DNA from: Oscillospiraceae bacterium
Lineage (GTDB): Bacteria > Bacillota > Clostridia > Oscillospirales > Ruminococcaceae
DNA: 56,031 bases
Direction: 5' to 3'
Assembly: GCA_009780025.1 (NCBI GenBank)
Contig: WRAV01000010.1
Span: 1-56,031 of the forward strand
Shown here: piece after piece, positions 15,762-24,187 of the stretch
How the letters are laid out: each line of letters starts with the position of its first letter
Position numbering within the stretch: position 1 is the stretch's first letter
The notes under the pieces: generated by a model
Databases searched by the model: none
What the model was told of the DNA's origin: nothing
The model's input: only the letters and a program-made list of their open reading frames with translations
Position numbers and translations under genes: made by a program

Positions 15762-17153
15762 CTACAGTGGTATATTCCCGTGTTTTTTAGGGTTCTTGTG
15801 CACCCGCTTAGCACTGAGCAAATCCAGGGCTGAGATAAGGGCAGCCCGAGTGAGTTCGGGCGGTATAACGTCATCCAGGTACCCGGCCTTGGCTCCGGCC
15901 AATGGGCTGGCCACCTGGGCTAAGTAGTCGTTTAGTATTTCTTGGCGGCTGCGCTGCGCGGTAATTTCATCGGCGTGGAGGAAGGCTACCGCTGTCTGCG
16001 GATCGAGAGCTGAGATAGCTGTCTGTGGCCAGGCTATGGTGTAGTCCGAGTTGGAAGCGCGGCTGGCAAGTGCGATGTACACTCCGCCGTAGGCTTTGCC
16101 GGTAATAACTGCAGCTTTGGCTGTGGTCGCCTCGGCGTAGACATGCCCAAGCTTTGCCATCTCGCGTACCGCACCGCAGAGCTCCGCTTGGGAGGAAGGC
16201 TCAAATCCAGCCGCGTTGACAAGGGTTACCACCGGTATCTGGAATGCGTCACAGACCATAACCAGCTTGGCGAGCTTGGCGCAGTCGTCCGCACCCAGCT
16301 TGTTTTTGGTGCCCGCTATGCCCACCGGTATACCGCCAAGGGTAGCCAGCGCGGTGTACGAGTTTGTTCCGAATTCGGGCAGAAGCTCCAGCAGGCTGCC
16401 GGTGTCAAAAATGGCCCCGGCAAGGGAGACAGGCTCGGCCTCCGCGTAATCCCCGGGGGCAAGCTCGCCTTCGGGTGGAGTGTGCGGAAGAGCCGGCGAA
16501 GTCGACAGGTTGTTTGCCGGCAGGTAGGAGAGCATTTTGCGCACGCTCTCACAGGCCTCTCCGGGGGTTTCGGCCAAAATATGGGCCACCCCGGCTTTGG
16601 CGGCCGCCTGTGCGGTACCGGCGGCCTCGGCCTTATCCTGTGAGAGAACCGGTGGCGTCATAAAGAATGTGGCGTCTTTTTCCATCACCACAAAGTCGGC
16701 GCTGCATGCGAGCATAGCTGTGGCTCCTGTGCAGCTGCCTAGCACAAGGGCAACCTGCGGTACCACGCCGGAAAGGTTGTTTATACGCAGCAATAGCTGG
16801 CCATAGGCCTCAAGGGCTGCTATACCCTCGCTCACCCGGCCTCCGCCACAATCGTAAACGCCCACAACCGGAATCCCAGTCTTGAGCGCCAAGTCGTATA
16901 GCTTTGAGATTTTGGCAGCCTGGGCCATGCCAAATCCGCCACCCTCTTGGGCGAAGGCACAGGCAGGACTACCACCCACCGAGCCGTACCCGCAGACTAC
17001 CCCGCAGGGCTCGTCCTCTACGGTGGAGAAACGATCGAGCTCTACAAAGGTGTCCGGGTCAAATAGCATCCCCAAGCGCTCACGCGCTGGGGTGGACTCA
17101 CTGTAAGCTTGCCTGACCTCATCAAAAGTTTCCGGGCCAGCGTTTGTACTCAT
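15762..17153 (-). CDS. Acyl-CoA carboxyltransferase, MmdA/12S-like
   Basis: This 463-residue protein of the carboxyl-transferase (crotonase-fold) family resembles methylmalonyl-CoA decarboxylase alpha and propionyl-CoA carboxylase beta. Both halves of the family fold are visible: N-terminal PCGVVCGYGSVGG, GVYDCGGGRVSEGI and LVLGSCTGATAML; C-terminal GGIPVGIAGTK, LVNAAGFEPS and ITGKAYGGVYIALASR. It is somewhat shorter than the usual 500-520 residues. It is the first gene of an operon with a biotin carrier and an OadA/5S-like subunit, the exact subunit set of propionibacterial methylmalonyl-CoA:pyruvate transcarboxylase. The acyl-CoA substrate cannot be fixed from sequence alone. AAGGATG lies upstream of the ATG. 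Confidence 0.9.
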   Translation of the reverse strand: MSTNAGPETFDEVRQAYSESTPARERLGMLFDPDTFVELDRFSTVEDEPCGVVCGYGSVGGSPACAFAQEGGGFGMAQAAKISKLYDLALKTGIPVVGVYDCGGGRVSEGIAALEAYGQLLLRINNLSGVVPQVALVLGSCTGATAMLACSADFVVMEKDATFFMTPPVLSQDKAEAAGTAQAAAKAGVAHILAETPGEACESVRKMLSYLPANNLSTSPALPHTPPEGELAPGDYAEAEPVSLAGAIFDTGSLLELLPEFGTNSYTALATLGGIPVGIAGTKNKLGADDCAKLAKLVMVCDAFQIPVVTLVNAAGFEPSSQAELCGAVREMAKLGHVYAEATTAKAAVITGKAYGGVYIALASRASNSDYTIAWPQTAISALDPQTAVAFLHADEITAQRSRQEILNDYLAQVASPLAGAKAGYLDDVIPPELTRAALISALDLLSAKRVHKNPKKHGNIPL

Positions 17154-17353
17154 TCAGGTTACACCATCCTTTTCGATTTCCAAACGGGCCACGCCGCGGG
17201 AAACAGAGTTCTCAGCCAAAGTATACACTAAACGCGCCCGATACTCAAGAGGCATCGACCTCGGGCAGACCCAACTTTGTGCTGCCGGCCAAAAAAGCGA
17301 TCAGGTAGTAGTGCCAGCGTTAATAGATTATCAATCGACAGCGGCTGACCACA

Positions 17354-17734
17354 TTATACCGCCCCGCAGTTTTTGTACTTCCCAAAAAAGTTGGTGATGT
17401 TAAACTCGGCCTGTGGCGGGTAGTTCAGTTTTGCGAACAGAGTGCGATGCTCCTGCCGAAACTCCTCCGGCAGCCGCCCGGTGGGAATATCATGGCTGGC
17501 CGCATAGTTGAGCCCAGCGCGTAAAACAGCATCCAGCAGCCAGGGATCTGTTTCGTCCCCCTGGTAAAAGACCGCGTCAACGCTGCTGCTGCCTATCTCA
17601 AATAGCCCGGCCGCCAGCAGTAGCTCACCCTTCTTGGCCAGGTAAAGGTAAAACTGTGGGCCGGGCATTTTGCCGCACTTGCCGCAGTATTCGGCCAGCA
17701 GCTTTAAATCGGTGCAGGGTTTTATCTCCAACAT
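17354..17734 (-). CDS. Small GNAT-like protein
   Basis: This protein of about 126 residues (MLEIKPCTDLKLLAEYCGKCG) contains GELLLAAGLFEIGSSSVDAV and a helix-loop pattern ending KLNYPPQAEFNITNFFGKYKNCGA, as in degenerate acetyltransferase folds. The usual R/Q-x-x-G-x-G/A acetyl-CoA loop is not clear, so catalysis is uncertain. ATG 17734 is chosen; a GTG at 17746 touches the AAGGA site. It lies 33 bases after a true GNAT gene and probably shares its transcript. Function is unknown. Confidence 0.65.
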   Translation of the reverse strand: MLEIKPCTDLKLLAEYCGKCGKMPGPQFYLYLAKKGELLLAAGLFEIGSSSVDAVFYQGDETDPWLLDAVLRAGLNYAASHDIPTGRLPEEFRQEHRTLFAKLNYPPQAEFNITNFFGKYKNCGAV

Positions 17735-17767
17735 AGTAGTAGCCACATCCTTACTAAGGGGCTGTAA

Positions 17768-18262
17768 TTACAGTATCCGGTAAAAAGGGAGAATATCCTC
17801 GTAGCGTCCGTCTTTCATCAAAAAGCCGCCGGGGATAATGCCCAGCCGCACAAATCCAAGCTTTTCGTACAGGGAAATCGCTCCGTAATTTGTTCGTACG
17901 ACGGCGTTAAACTGCAGAAGCCGAAAACCCAGTTCCCGGCTTTTTTCTATGCTGTGTCGTACTAATTTCTCTCCGATGCGCTGCCCCCTGTACGCGGAGT
18001 TCACTGCGTAGCTTGCGTTTGAAATATGGCCGCAACGGCCAACATTGTTTGGGTGCAAAATGTAGAGCCCTAGAATTTTGCCCGTGTTCTTGTTTTCGGC
18101 AACACCAGTGAATGACTGTTCATGGGAAAAGAAGTTGACCGCTTCGCGCATTGTGAGCGGTTCTACCTGCGGGAACGCGATTCCGTCATCCACAACTTCG
18201 TTCCAAATTGCAAGCATCTGCTCTATGTCATTTTCTGTGTGCTCCCTAATCAAGATGTCCAT
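17768..18262 (-). CDS. GNAT family N-acetyltransferase
   Basis: This 164-residue acetyltransferase has the family's acetyl-CoA binding loop in AYRGQRIGEKLVRHSIEKS and the closing NYGAISLYEKLGFVRLGIIP segment. The first strand reads ILIREHTENDIEQMLAIWNEV. This form is seen in phosphinothricin/amino-acid acetyltransferase relatives; the acceptor cannot be inferred. The gene starts 17 bases inside the end of the upstream gene, so the two are probably translationally coupled. It is followed by a second, degenerate GNAT-like gene. Confidence 0.9.
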   Translation of the reverse strand: MDILIREHTENDIEQMLAIWNEVVDDGIAFPQVEPLTMREAVNFFSHEQSFTGVAENKNTGKILGLYILHPNNVGRCGHISNASYAVNSAYRGQRIGEKLVRHSIEKSRELGFRLLQFNAVVRTNYGAISLYEKLGFVRLGIIPGGFLMKDGRYEDILPFYRIL

Positions 18263-18896
18263 TAAACAACCCCGAAAGATTAAGTTTTATCGCTTTTAAG
18301 ACTTGTTGGTTGTCGGCGCACGTTTGATCCGCCTGCTCCGCTTCCCAATAAGTAATACCGCCCTCGTGTGCAATTACAAAATATTTTCCACTAAAAGAAA
18401 AGCCGTAGCAGTAGGGGAATCCCCTGTAAACGCGAACGCAATTTTTGCTATGCCACTCAGAGAGGCAGTGCTCATACGGCGGCTGAAAGATTATATCCTC
18501 GCAAGGGTAGAGCGGAGAAACTTTGGTGAGCGTTTCATGAGACTTGTTGCTCACAGGCAACATACTTCCGCCGTGTTTGCTGGCCAGTTTGATGGTCTCG
18601 CCCTTTAAAATATCAAAGCCTTCGCTGGTGAGCAATCTTTCGTCCAGCGGGAAGTCGACGTTATTATCACGGGAGATTTTTTCATCTTTGGCCATATCGA
18701 TAAGGCTCCTGCCGCTCGAAGAAATCACAAATAATATGTCGGAGTTCTCGGCAAAGCCGAAATATTCCAGGCCGCCAATAGCGAACGTTTCTTTGCGCAG
18801 CCATCCGTTGGGGCTCTGTGTTGACGGTATTCGCTCTAAAACGGCGGCTATTTTTTCTCTGTGCCGCTGAAAGTCCTTGCCATAAAAATAGTCCAT
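18246..18896 (-). CDS. Uncharacterised protein upstream of a GNAT gene
   Basis: This protein of about 216 residues starts MDYFYGKDFQRHREKIAAVL. I do not recognise a family. No signal peptide or membrane segment is present. It contains GGLEYFGFAENSDILFVIS, a middle rich in charged residues, and YCYGFSFSGKYFVIAHEGG, which suggests a beta-rich fold. The start is uncertain: ATG 18896 is taken, with an in-frame alternative four codons upstream and only a weak ribosome-binding site. Its end overlaps the GNAT gene by 17 bases, so the two are probably expressed together. It lies just downstream of rpoD in the same direction. Confidence 0.7.
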   Translation of the reverse strand: MDYFYGKDFQRHREKIAAVLERIPSTQSPNGWLRKETFAIGGLEYFGFAENSDILFVISSSGRSLIDMAKDEKISRDNNVDFPLDERLLTSEGFDILKGETIKLASKHGGSMLPVSNKSHETLTKVSPLYPCEDIIFQPPYEHCLSEWHSKNCVRVYRGFPYCYGFSFSGKYFVIAHEGGITYWEAEQADQTCADNQQVLKAIKLNLSGLFNGHLD

Positions 18897-18960
18897 GACA
18901 ACCCCCAACGCATATGTTCACCTAGCTGTGCAGCACAACGACTCGGGTAGCGTTCGAAAT

Positions 18961-20052
18961 TTACTCCAGGAAATCCTTGAGCTTCTTGGATCGGCTGGGG
19001 TGCCGCAGCTTGCGCAGAGCCTTAGCCTCTATCTGGCGAATCCGCTCCCGTGTGACAGAAAATTCCCGGCCCACTTCTTCCAATGTGCGGCTGCGACCGT
19101 CCTCCAAGCCAAAGCGCAGACGGAGCACTTTTTCTTCTCTATCGGTCAGGGTGGAGAGCACTTCGCCCAGCTGCTCGCGCAAAAGGGTGTGGCTGGCCGC
19201 CTCGGCGGGTGCGGGTGCGTCGTCGTCTGGTATAAAGTCCCCGAGATGGGAGTCCTCCTCCTCGCCTATGGGAGTCTCCAGCGAGACCGGCTCCTGGGAG
19301 ATGCGCATTATTTCTCGGACTTTTTCAACCGGCATCTCAAGTTCGGCCGCGACTTCCTCGACAGTGGGCTCGTGGCCGTTTTTGTGTAGCAGCTGACTGG
19401 AGACTTTCTTGACTTTGTTTATGGTTTCGACCATATGCACCGGTATGCGGATGGTACGAGCCTGGTCGGCGATGGCACGGGTGATTGCCTGGCGAATCCA
19501 CCAGGTGGCGTAGGTGGAGAACTTAAAGCCCTTGGTGTGGTCGAACTTCTCCACAGCCTTGATAAGGCCCAGATTGCCCTCCTGTATAAGGTCGAGGAAC
19601 TGCATTCCGCGACCCACATATCGCTTGGCAATGCTGACCACCAGTCGCAGGTTGGCCTCCGACAGGCGCTTGCGGGCATAAGGGTCGCCGGCGTCCATAT
19701 GGGTGGCGAGGACGACTTCCTCCTCGGGTGTAAGCAGGGGCACTCGGCCAATCTCCTTGAGGTAGACCTTTACAGGGTCGTCGATGTTTATCCCTTCGGC
19801 GGACAGGGCTACTTCTAAGTCCTCGTTAGTGGGAATAGCCACGGCAGCGTCAGACTCAATGGTCTGCGCCAGGTTTTCTATAACCTCGATATTCAGGCTC
19901 TCCAAGGTATCGTAGAGCCTGTCTATTTGTTCGACGTCAAACTCAAGCTCCTCAAGGAAGTCATTGATTTCCTTGGTGGTAAGCTTGCCCTTCTGCTTGC
20001 CCATCTCAGTGAGCTCTTCTATGAGGCGGTTCTTTTTTTCTTGCGAAGCCAA
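18961..20052 (-). CDS. rpoD: Primary sigma factor RpoD (SigA)
   Basis: This 363-residue housekeeping sigma-70 factor directs RNA polymerase to promoters. Region 1.1-like residues are at the N-terminus, region 1.2 at [16 protein letters not shown], region 2 at [14 protein letters not shown] through [16 protein letters not shown], region 3 at [13 protein letters not shown], and region 4 at [14 protein letters not shown] and [19 protein letters not shown]. The length is like Bacillus SigA. The start is TTG at 20052 with AGGGGG 8 bases upstream; no ATG is available nearby. It lies 14 bases after dnaG, the conserved macromolecular-synthesis arrangement of Firmicutes. Confidence 0.98.
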   Translation of the reverse strand: MASQEKKNRLIEELTEMGKQKGKLTTKEINDFLEELEFDVEQIDRLYDTLESLNIEVIENLAQTIESDAAVAIPTNEDLEVALSAEGINIDDPVKVYLKEIGRVPLLTPEEEVVLATHMDAGDPYARKRLSEANLRLVVSIAKRYVGRGMQFLDLIQEGNLGLIKAVEKFDHTKGFKFSTYATWWIRQAITRAIADQARTIRIPVHMVETINKVKKVSSQLLHKNGHEPTVEEVAAELEMPVEKVREIMRISQEPVSLETPIGEEEDSHLGDFIPDDDAPAPAEAASHTLLREQLGEVLSTLTDREEKVLRLRFGLEDGRSRTLEEVGREFSVTRERIRQIEAKALRKLRHPSRSKKLKDFLE

Positions 20053-20066
20053 ATGCGTTTCCCCCT

Positions 20067-21833
20067 CTATTTAATGGCCCGCCGAGTATTTATGTACTCC
20101 TGCAGTTGCCGTGGGGACATGTTCCCCACTTCGTCCGGGCCCTTTTGTTCTTTTTGTTTGTGTATGGCGGCTATAAACTCGTCGGCCTGTTCGCGGTAGT
20201 ACTTTATGTCTCGACCTGAGGCGACCAGCCCGGAGGCGATTCCCATCTGCTGTGGGGTGAGTTGCGAGCCGCAGAGGGCAAGGTCTGGCGTGCGGTTTTG
20301 TTCCAGCAAGGTGTGTACTGCACGGTAGATAGCTCCGAGGTCAGGATCGGTGAAGTCGTTTTCAGTCAGTTTTGACCGTATTTCGCCAAAGTAATCGGGG
20401 TTTTGCAGGAGAAGTGCCACTAGCCCTCGCTGGGCGGCCAGCCCGCTCAAGTCTGTCCCCCGGCGGGCACTGGGGCGTCCACCCAGCGTTTCTGGATTAT
20501 CCTGCACAAACGTGCGCAAATTATGTGCTTGTTTGCGTGCGTGTGCGCCGATTTTCTTTTTACGGATAGCGGCTGTGGTAGCGGCAAGGCGGTCTTTGCT
20601 TACGTCCAGCTGGCGGGCTATCTGAGAGATGTATACCTCCCGGGCGATTTCGCCGCTTATGTCGGCCATCAGGGCACAAAACTCGTTTAAAAAAGCGGTC
20701 TTGCCATCGGGTGTGTCCAGGTCATGTTTCTTTTGCAGTCGCTCGACTTCGAACTCGAAGGCGCTCTTGCCGCCTTCAATCAAGTTGCGGAAGCGGATGG
20801 GGCCGAATTTCTTTATATATTCGTCCGGGTCTTTGGCGCCGCCAAGATCGAGCACGCTGACTGAGATATCCAACCCAGAAAAAAGCCCGAGAGCTTTGCG
20901 GGCCGCGTTCTGCCCGGCACCGTCGCTGTCGTAAGCAAGCGCTACTCTGCCCGTGTACCGGGAGATTAGCCGGGCCTGCTCCTGGGTGAGTGCAGTGCCA
21001 AGGGTAGCCACTGCGCAGGTAAATCCCGCCTGGTGCAGGGATATAACATCCATGTAGCCCTCAGCCAGGAGGAGCATGTCCTCTTTTGCCGCCTTGGCGA
21101 AGTTCAGCGCGTAAAGGCCGTGGCTTTTCTTGAACACCGGTGTGTCCGAGGAGTTTATGTACTTGGGGCCCTTGCCGTCCTCCATGGCGCGTCCGCCGAA
21201 TGCGACTACGCTCCCACGCAGATCCAGTATGGGGAATATCACCCGCCCGCGGAACTGATCGTAAGCCCGCCCGCTTCTACCTTTGGTCAGCACCCCAGCG
21301 CTTAGCATCTCATCCTCTGCAAACCCAGCATCCTGCAAGTGTTTTTTCAGGCTATCCCAGTTATCGGGAGCGTAGCCAAGCCCAAAGGAGCGGATAGTCT
21401 TGCGGGTGAGTCCGCGACCGGTTAGATAATTGTAAGCAGCTTGCCCCTCCGGGGAAATCAGCTTCTCGTGGAAAAACTTAGCGGTTGTGCGGTTGATTTC
21501 TAAAACTCTCGCTCTGCGCCGGGAAGAGCCGTCGTCCGCAGCCTCTTCAGGTAGCGGGATACCGGCCCGACCGGCCAGCAACTTGATAGCTTCAACAAAG
21601 TCGAGCCGCTCTATCTCCTGAATAAAGGTGATGACGCTGCCGCCCTTTTGGCAGCCGAAACAATAGAAACTCTGGGAGTCGGGGTAAACGGTGAATGAGG
21701 GTGTCTTTTCCGAATGGAATGGGCAGAGCCCGACCGCCGTGCGTCCCCGCCGCTTAAGCGCAACGTAGGAGGAGATAATCGTCTCGATATCGCTTTCATC
21801 TCGCAGACGTTCAATGAAGGTATCGGGTATCAA
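20067..21833 (-). CDS. dnaG: DNA primase
   Basis: This 588-residue primase makes RNA primers for replication. The N-terminal CHC2 zinc finger has ligands C37, H40, C58 and C61 ([13 protein letters not shown] ... [10 protein letters not shown]). The TOPRIM core follows with [17 protein letters not shown] and [18 protein letters not shown]. The C-terminal helicase-interaction region is helical. TTG at 21833 is the start, preceded by GGGGTGAG at a normal distance. It stands between dgt and rpoD in one minus-strand cluster. Confidence 0.97.
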   Translation of the reverse strand: MIPDTFIERLRDESDIETIISSYVALKRRGRTAVGLCPFHSEKTPSFTVYPDSQSFYCFGCQKGGSVITFIQEIERLDFVEAIKLLAGRAGIPLPEEAADDGSSRRRARVLEINRTTAKFFHEKLISPEGQAAYNYLTGRGLTRKTIRSFGLGYAPDNWDSLKKHLQDAGFAEDEMLSAGVLTKGRSGRAYDQFRGRVIFPILDLRGSVVAFGGRAMEDGKGPKYINSSDTPVFKKSHGLYALNFAKAAKEDMLLLAEGYMDVISLHQAGFTCAVATLGTALTQEQARLISRYTGRVALAYDSDGAGQNAARKALGLFSGLDISVSVLDLGGAKDPDEYIKKFGPIRFRNLIEGGKSAFEFEVERLQKKHDLDTPDGKTAFLNEFCALMADISGEIAREVYISQIARQLDVSKDRLAATTAAIRKKKIGAHARKQAHNLRTFVQDNPETLGGRPSARRGTDLSGLAAQRGLVALLLQNPDYFGEIRSKLTENDFTDPDLGAIYRAVHTLLEQNRTPDLALCGSQLTPQQMGIASGLVASGRDIKYYREQADEFIAAIHKQKEQKGPDEVGNMSPRQLQEYINTRRAIK

Positions 21834-21921
21834 ACGCTCTCACCCCCTATTAGTTGTAGACACCTGAAAGTGAGAATTGGCAGAACGCTTGGCAAAGATT
21901 GCGTTTTATACTTTCTGGCAT

Positions 21922-22941
21922 CTACGAACTTCCCCACGCTTTCGGTACGAAGATATCCTCGAAAGTCGCGATGCAAAAGCGGTCACTCATCCCGGATATG
22001 TAGTCGCAGACTGCCCTGGGCACGTCGCTCTCCCAGGCGATCTCAGCGTACTCTTCGGGCAGGGCGCTCGGGTTTTCGGTGTAATACTCGTACAACCGCC
22101 AGACGACCATTTTGGCTTTTTCGTCTTCTTTTTTAGCGGCGGGGTTGGTGTAAACGCTGCTGAACATAAAACTGCGCAGCTCGTCGTATAGCTGCTGCCC
22201 TCGCTCATCCATCTTGATGTCTTCGGCTGAGTTCTCCACCAGCGCGCGCACAAAAAAGGTGATGCGCTCGCTTCTTGTTTGGCCCAGCTCTTGCTTAAAA
22301 ACCTGTGGGATGTCGTCGTGGGTTAGTACCCCGGCGCGGATAGCGTCGTCGATGTCGTGGTTAAGGTAGGCTATTTTGTCGGCGTAGCGTACCAGCCGGC
22401 CCTCTAAAGTGGCAGCCGGTGCCCCGCTTGAGTGGTGTAGTATACCGTCCCGCACCTCCCATGTGAGATTTAGGCCTCTGCCACCGTTTTCTAGCCGTTG
22501 GGCCAGGCGGACACTCTGCTCAGCGTGTACGTAACCGTGAGGTGACAGCTGATTCAGCACGTCTTCCCCGGTGTGGCCGAATGGGGTGTGCCCGAGGTCG
22601 TGCCCAAGGGCAATGGCTTCGGTTAAGTCCTCGTTGAGGCGGAGGGCGCGGGCAACGGTGCGGGCAATCTGGCAGACTTCCAAGGTATGGGTTAGGCGGG
22701 TACGGTAGTGGTCGCCCTCTGGGGAGAGAAATACCTGCGTCTTGTGAGTGAGCCGCCTAAAGCTTTTGCAGTGTATTATTCGGTCGCGATCGCGTTGGTA
22801 TTCGGTACGTAGCTCGCATGGAGGGGAGTAAATTTCCCGCCCTTTGGTGTCTGCGGAAAGGGCGGCAAACGGGCTCAGAGACTGTTTTTCCCGCTGATAT
22901 AATTGCTCGCGGATAGACAGTTTAGGTGCCCCCTTTCGCAC
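21922..22941 (-). CDS. dgt: Deoxyguanosinetriphosphate triphosphohydrolase-like protein
   Basis: This HD-domain dNTPase of 339 residues probably converts dGTP or other dNTPs to the nucleoside and triphosphate. The HD signature is clear: RTRLTHTLEVCQIAR followed by LGHDLGHTPFGHTGE, and later YLNHDIDDAIRAG. The GTG at 22941 marks the longest frame but has no good ribosome-binding site. AAGGGGG lies 8 bases before an in-frame CTG at 22920, which would give a family-like start (xSIREQLYQREK). It precedes dnaG and rpoD, as in many Clostridia. Confidence 0.93.
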   Translation of the reverse strand: MRKGAPKLSIREQLYQREKQSLSPFAALSADTKGREIYSPPCELRTEYQRDRDRIIHCKSFRRLTHKTQVFLSPEGDHYRTRLTHTLEVCQIARTVARALRLNEDLTEAIALGHDLGHTPFGHTGEDVLNQLSPHGYVHAEQSVRLAQRLENGGRGLNLTWEVRDGILHHSSGAPAATLEGRLVRYADKIAYLNHDIDDAIRAGVLTHDDIPQVFKQELGQTRSERITFFVRALVENSAEDIKMDERGQQLYDELRSFMFSSVYTNPAAKKEDEKAKMVVWRLYEYYTENPSALPEEYAEIAWESDVPRAVCDYISGMSDRFCIATFEDIFVPKAWGSS

Positions 22942-23007
22942 ATTCCGCCAGTGATGAGAACAAGGCGGCGCTCAAAGAACGCCACCTAAAGCTCATACCT
23001 ACGGGAT

Positions 23008-23211
23008 TTACTTGTCCATTCCAAAGCGCTTCTTGAAGCGGTCTACCCGGCCGCCGCTGTCAACCAGTTTTTGGGTGCCGGTAAAGAACGGGTGGCACTT
23101 GGAGCAGATTTCCACACGAATGTCTTTTTTGGTGGAAGCTGTTTCGATCTCGTACCCACAAGCGCAACGAATAGTCGTGGCCTCGTAGTTCGGATGTATT
23201 CCCTCTCTCAT
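23008..23211 (-). CDS. rpmE: 50S ribosomal protein L31, zinc-binding type
   Basis: The product has 67 residues and begins [10 protein letters not shown]. Four zinc ligands are present (C16, C18, C36, C39), so this is the zinc-dependent form rather than the zinc-independent YtiA type. The closing [14 protein letters not shown] is characteristic. GAGGTG lies 7 bases upstream of the ATG. It appears to stand alone between dgt and a small membrane protein gene. Confidence 0.98.
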   Translation of the reverse strand: MREGIHPNYEATTIRCACGYEIETASTKKDIRVEICSKCHPFFTGTQKLVDSGGRVDRFKKRFGMDK

Positions 23212-23305
23212 CTATCTTCACCTCGCTTGCCGGTTAAGGGCAATTTATTAGCAACAGCTATAATAACATATCTTGCGCACATATGCAAGCAGGAAATAGT
23301 GCCGG

Positions 23306-23506
23306 CTAACTTTTTTTGCGCAGAAAAATTACCGCTGTTGTGTTGATCAAAATTGAGCTAATCATAAAAATTGAAGCAAGCATTGTACCGACAGCTATAA
23401 TCAAAATAATTGCCACAGCCAACGTAACTACACCAAGGCCTAGCAAAATCAATCCGGCCTGGCGCAGCTTGCCTTGATTGTTGGAGCTTTTGTTCTCCCA
23501 TTCCAT
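23306..23506 (-). CDS. Small membrane protein of unknown function
   Basis: A 66-residue protein starting MEWENKSSNNQGKLRQAG, then two closely spaced hydrophobic stretches (LILLGLGVVTLAVAIILIIA and LASIFMISSILI) and a basic end (FLRKKS). It is probably an integral membrane peptide with two helices. GGAG lies 9 bases upstream of ATG 23506; an in-frame ATG at 23521 has less support. It follows the frameshifted secreted-protein gene and may share its promoter. No family is recognised. Confidence 0.6.
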   Translation of the reverse strand: MEWENKSSNNQGKLRQAGLILLGLGVVTLAVAIILIIAVGTMLASIFMISSILINTTAVIFLRKKS

Positions 23507-23541
23507 CTGTGCATACTCCAATACGTAGGTGCTGTGGCAGC

Positions 23542-23947
23542 TTATCTCCAGCGGCAGCCGAAGCCTGCAGCTGCACCGCGATCACCAAAACCGGCTCTAT
23601 CCGTGTTGCGCCCGCGCCCTGGGCCTCTGCCGATATTTCCTGGCCTGCCGTTTTCAAGGCACCATTGGTGCGCTTCTATCAGGCGTTCTCTGTCACTTTC
23701 GTCAATTAAGCCATCCCGAATCGCTTGGTCGACTCTTTGGGCAAAGGCATCCGTGCTCAGCAAACTTCCGTCATCTGCCCGCATGAATCCGTTCTCAAAG
23801 CCAAACGGGCAGATTATGATATTCTCTTTGGTCCGGCTGCGCAAAACGGCCAAGCCCCTGACCGGGCCCTTCCGACGCAAATGCCGCAGTGCCAAGGCTG
23901 GAAGAAAGTACAGCGGCTAAGACGAAGGCTACAAGTGTTTTCTTCAT
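23542..23947 (-). pseudogene. Frameshifted small secreted protein
   Basis: ATG 23947 opens a frame with a clean signal peptide (MKKTLVAFVLAAVLSSSLG ... AFA) that stops after 50 codons at 23795. From about 23850 the neighbouring frame continues as plausible protein to 23542 (FENGFMRADDGSLLSTDA, RVDQAIRDGLIDESDRERLI, then a Gly/Arg-rich end). Joining the two needs a single +1 shift and yields a secreted protein of about 130 residues. A near-consensus promoter lies upstream. It could be a recent pseudogene, phase variation or a sequence error. The family is not recognised. Confidence 0.6.
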
Positions 23948-24022
23948 TTTGACAACCCCCAATAGTTGTGTTCGACAGTAAATATACAGTCGAGGCAGCG
24001 CCGCAAAGCTGCTCTAGTGGTG

Positions 24023-24051
24023 ATTATACTACCGGCATTTACACAAGTCAA
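24023..24051 (-). promoter_or_regulatory. Near-consensus promoter of the frameshifted secreted gene
   Basis: On the minus strand: TTGACT (24046-24051), a 17-base spacer and perfect TATAAT (24023-24028). It points at the gene starting at 23947. Confidence 0.75.
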
Positions 24052-24063
24052 CAATTGTTATTA

Positions 24064-24125
24064 TATACACACTCGAAGAGAAAAATCGGAATTATATGGA
24101 AAACTCCCTTGAGAGTGTGTATAAT
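24064..24125 (+). promoter_or_regulatory. murD promoter with an inverted repeat across the -10
   Basis: A perfect TATAAT at 24120-24125 lies 62 bases before the murD start; the -35 (TGGAAA at 24097-24102, 17-base spacer) is poor. An exact 11-base inverted repeat, TATACACACTC at 24064-24074 and its complement at 24113-24123, places one half over the -10. It looks like an operator, possibly shared with the divergent promoter at 24023-24051. Confidence 0.55.
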
Positions 24126-24187
24126 AGGGGAGGGGAAGTGCCAGTCGGCTGGCGGTGCCCCCTATCATATACAAAAGGAGCTCGCTT

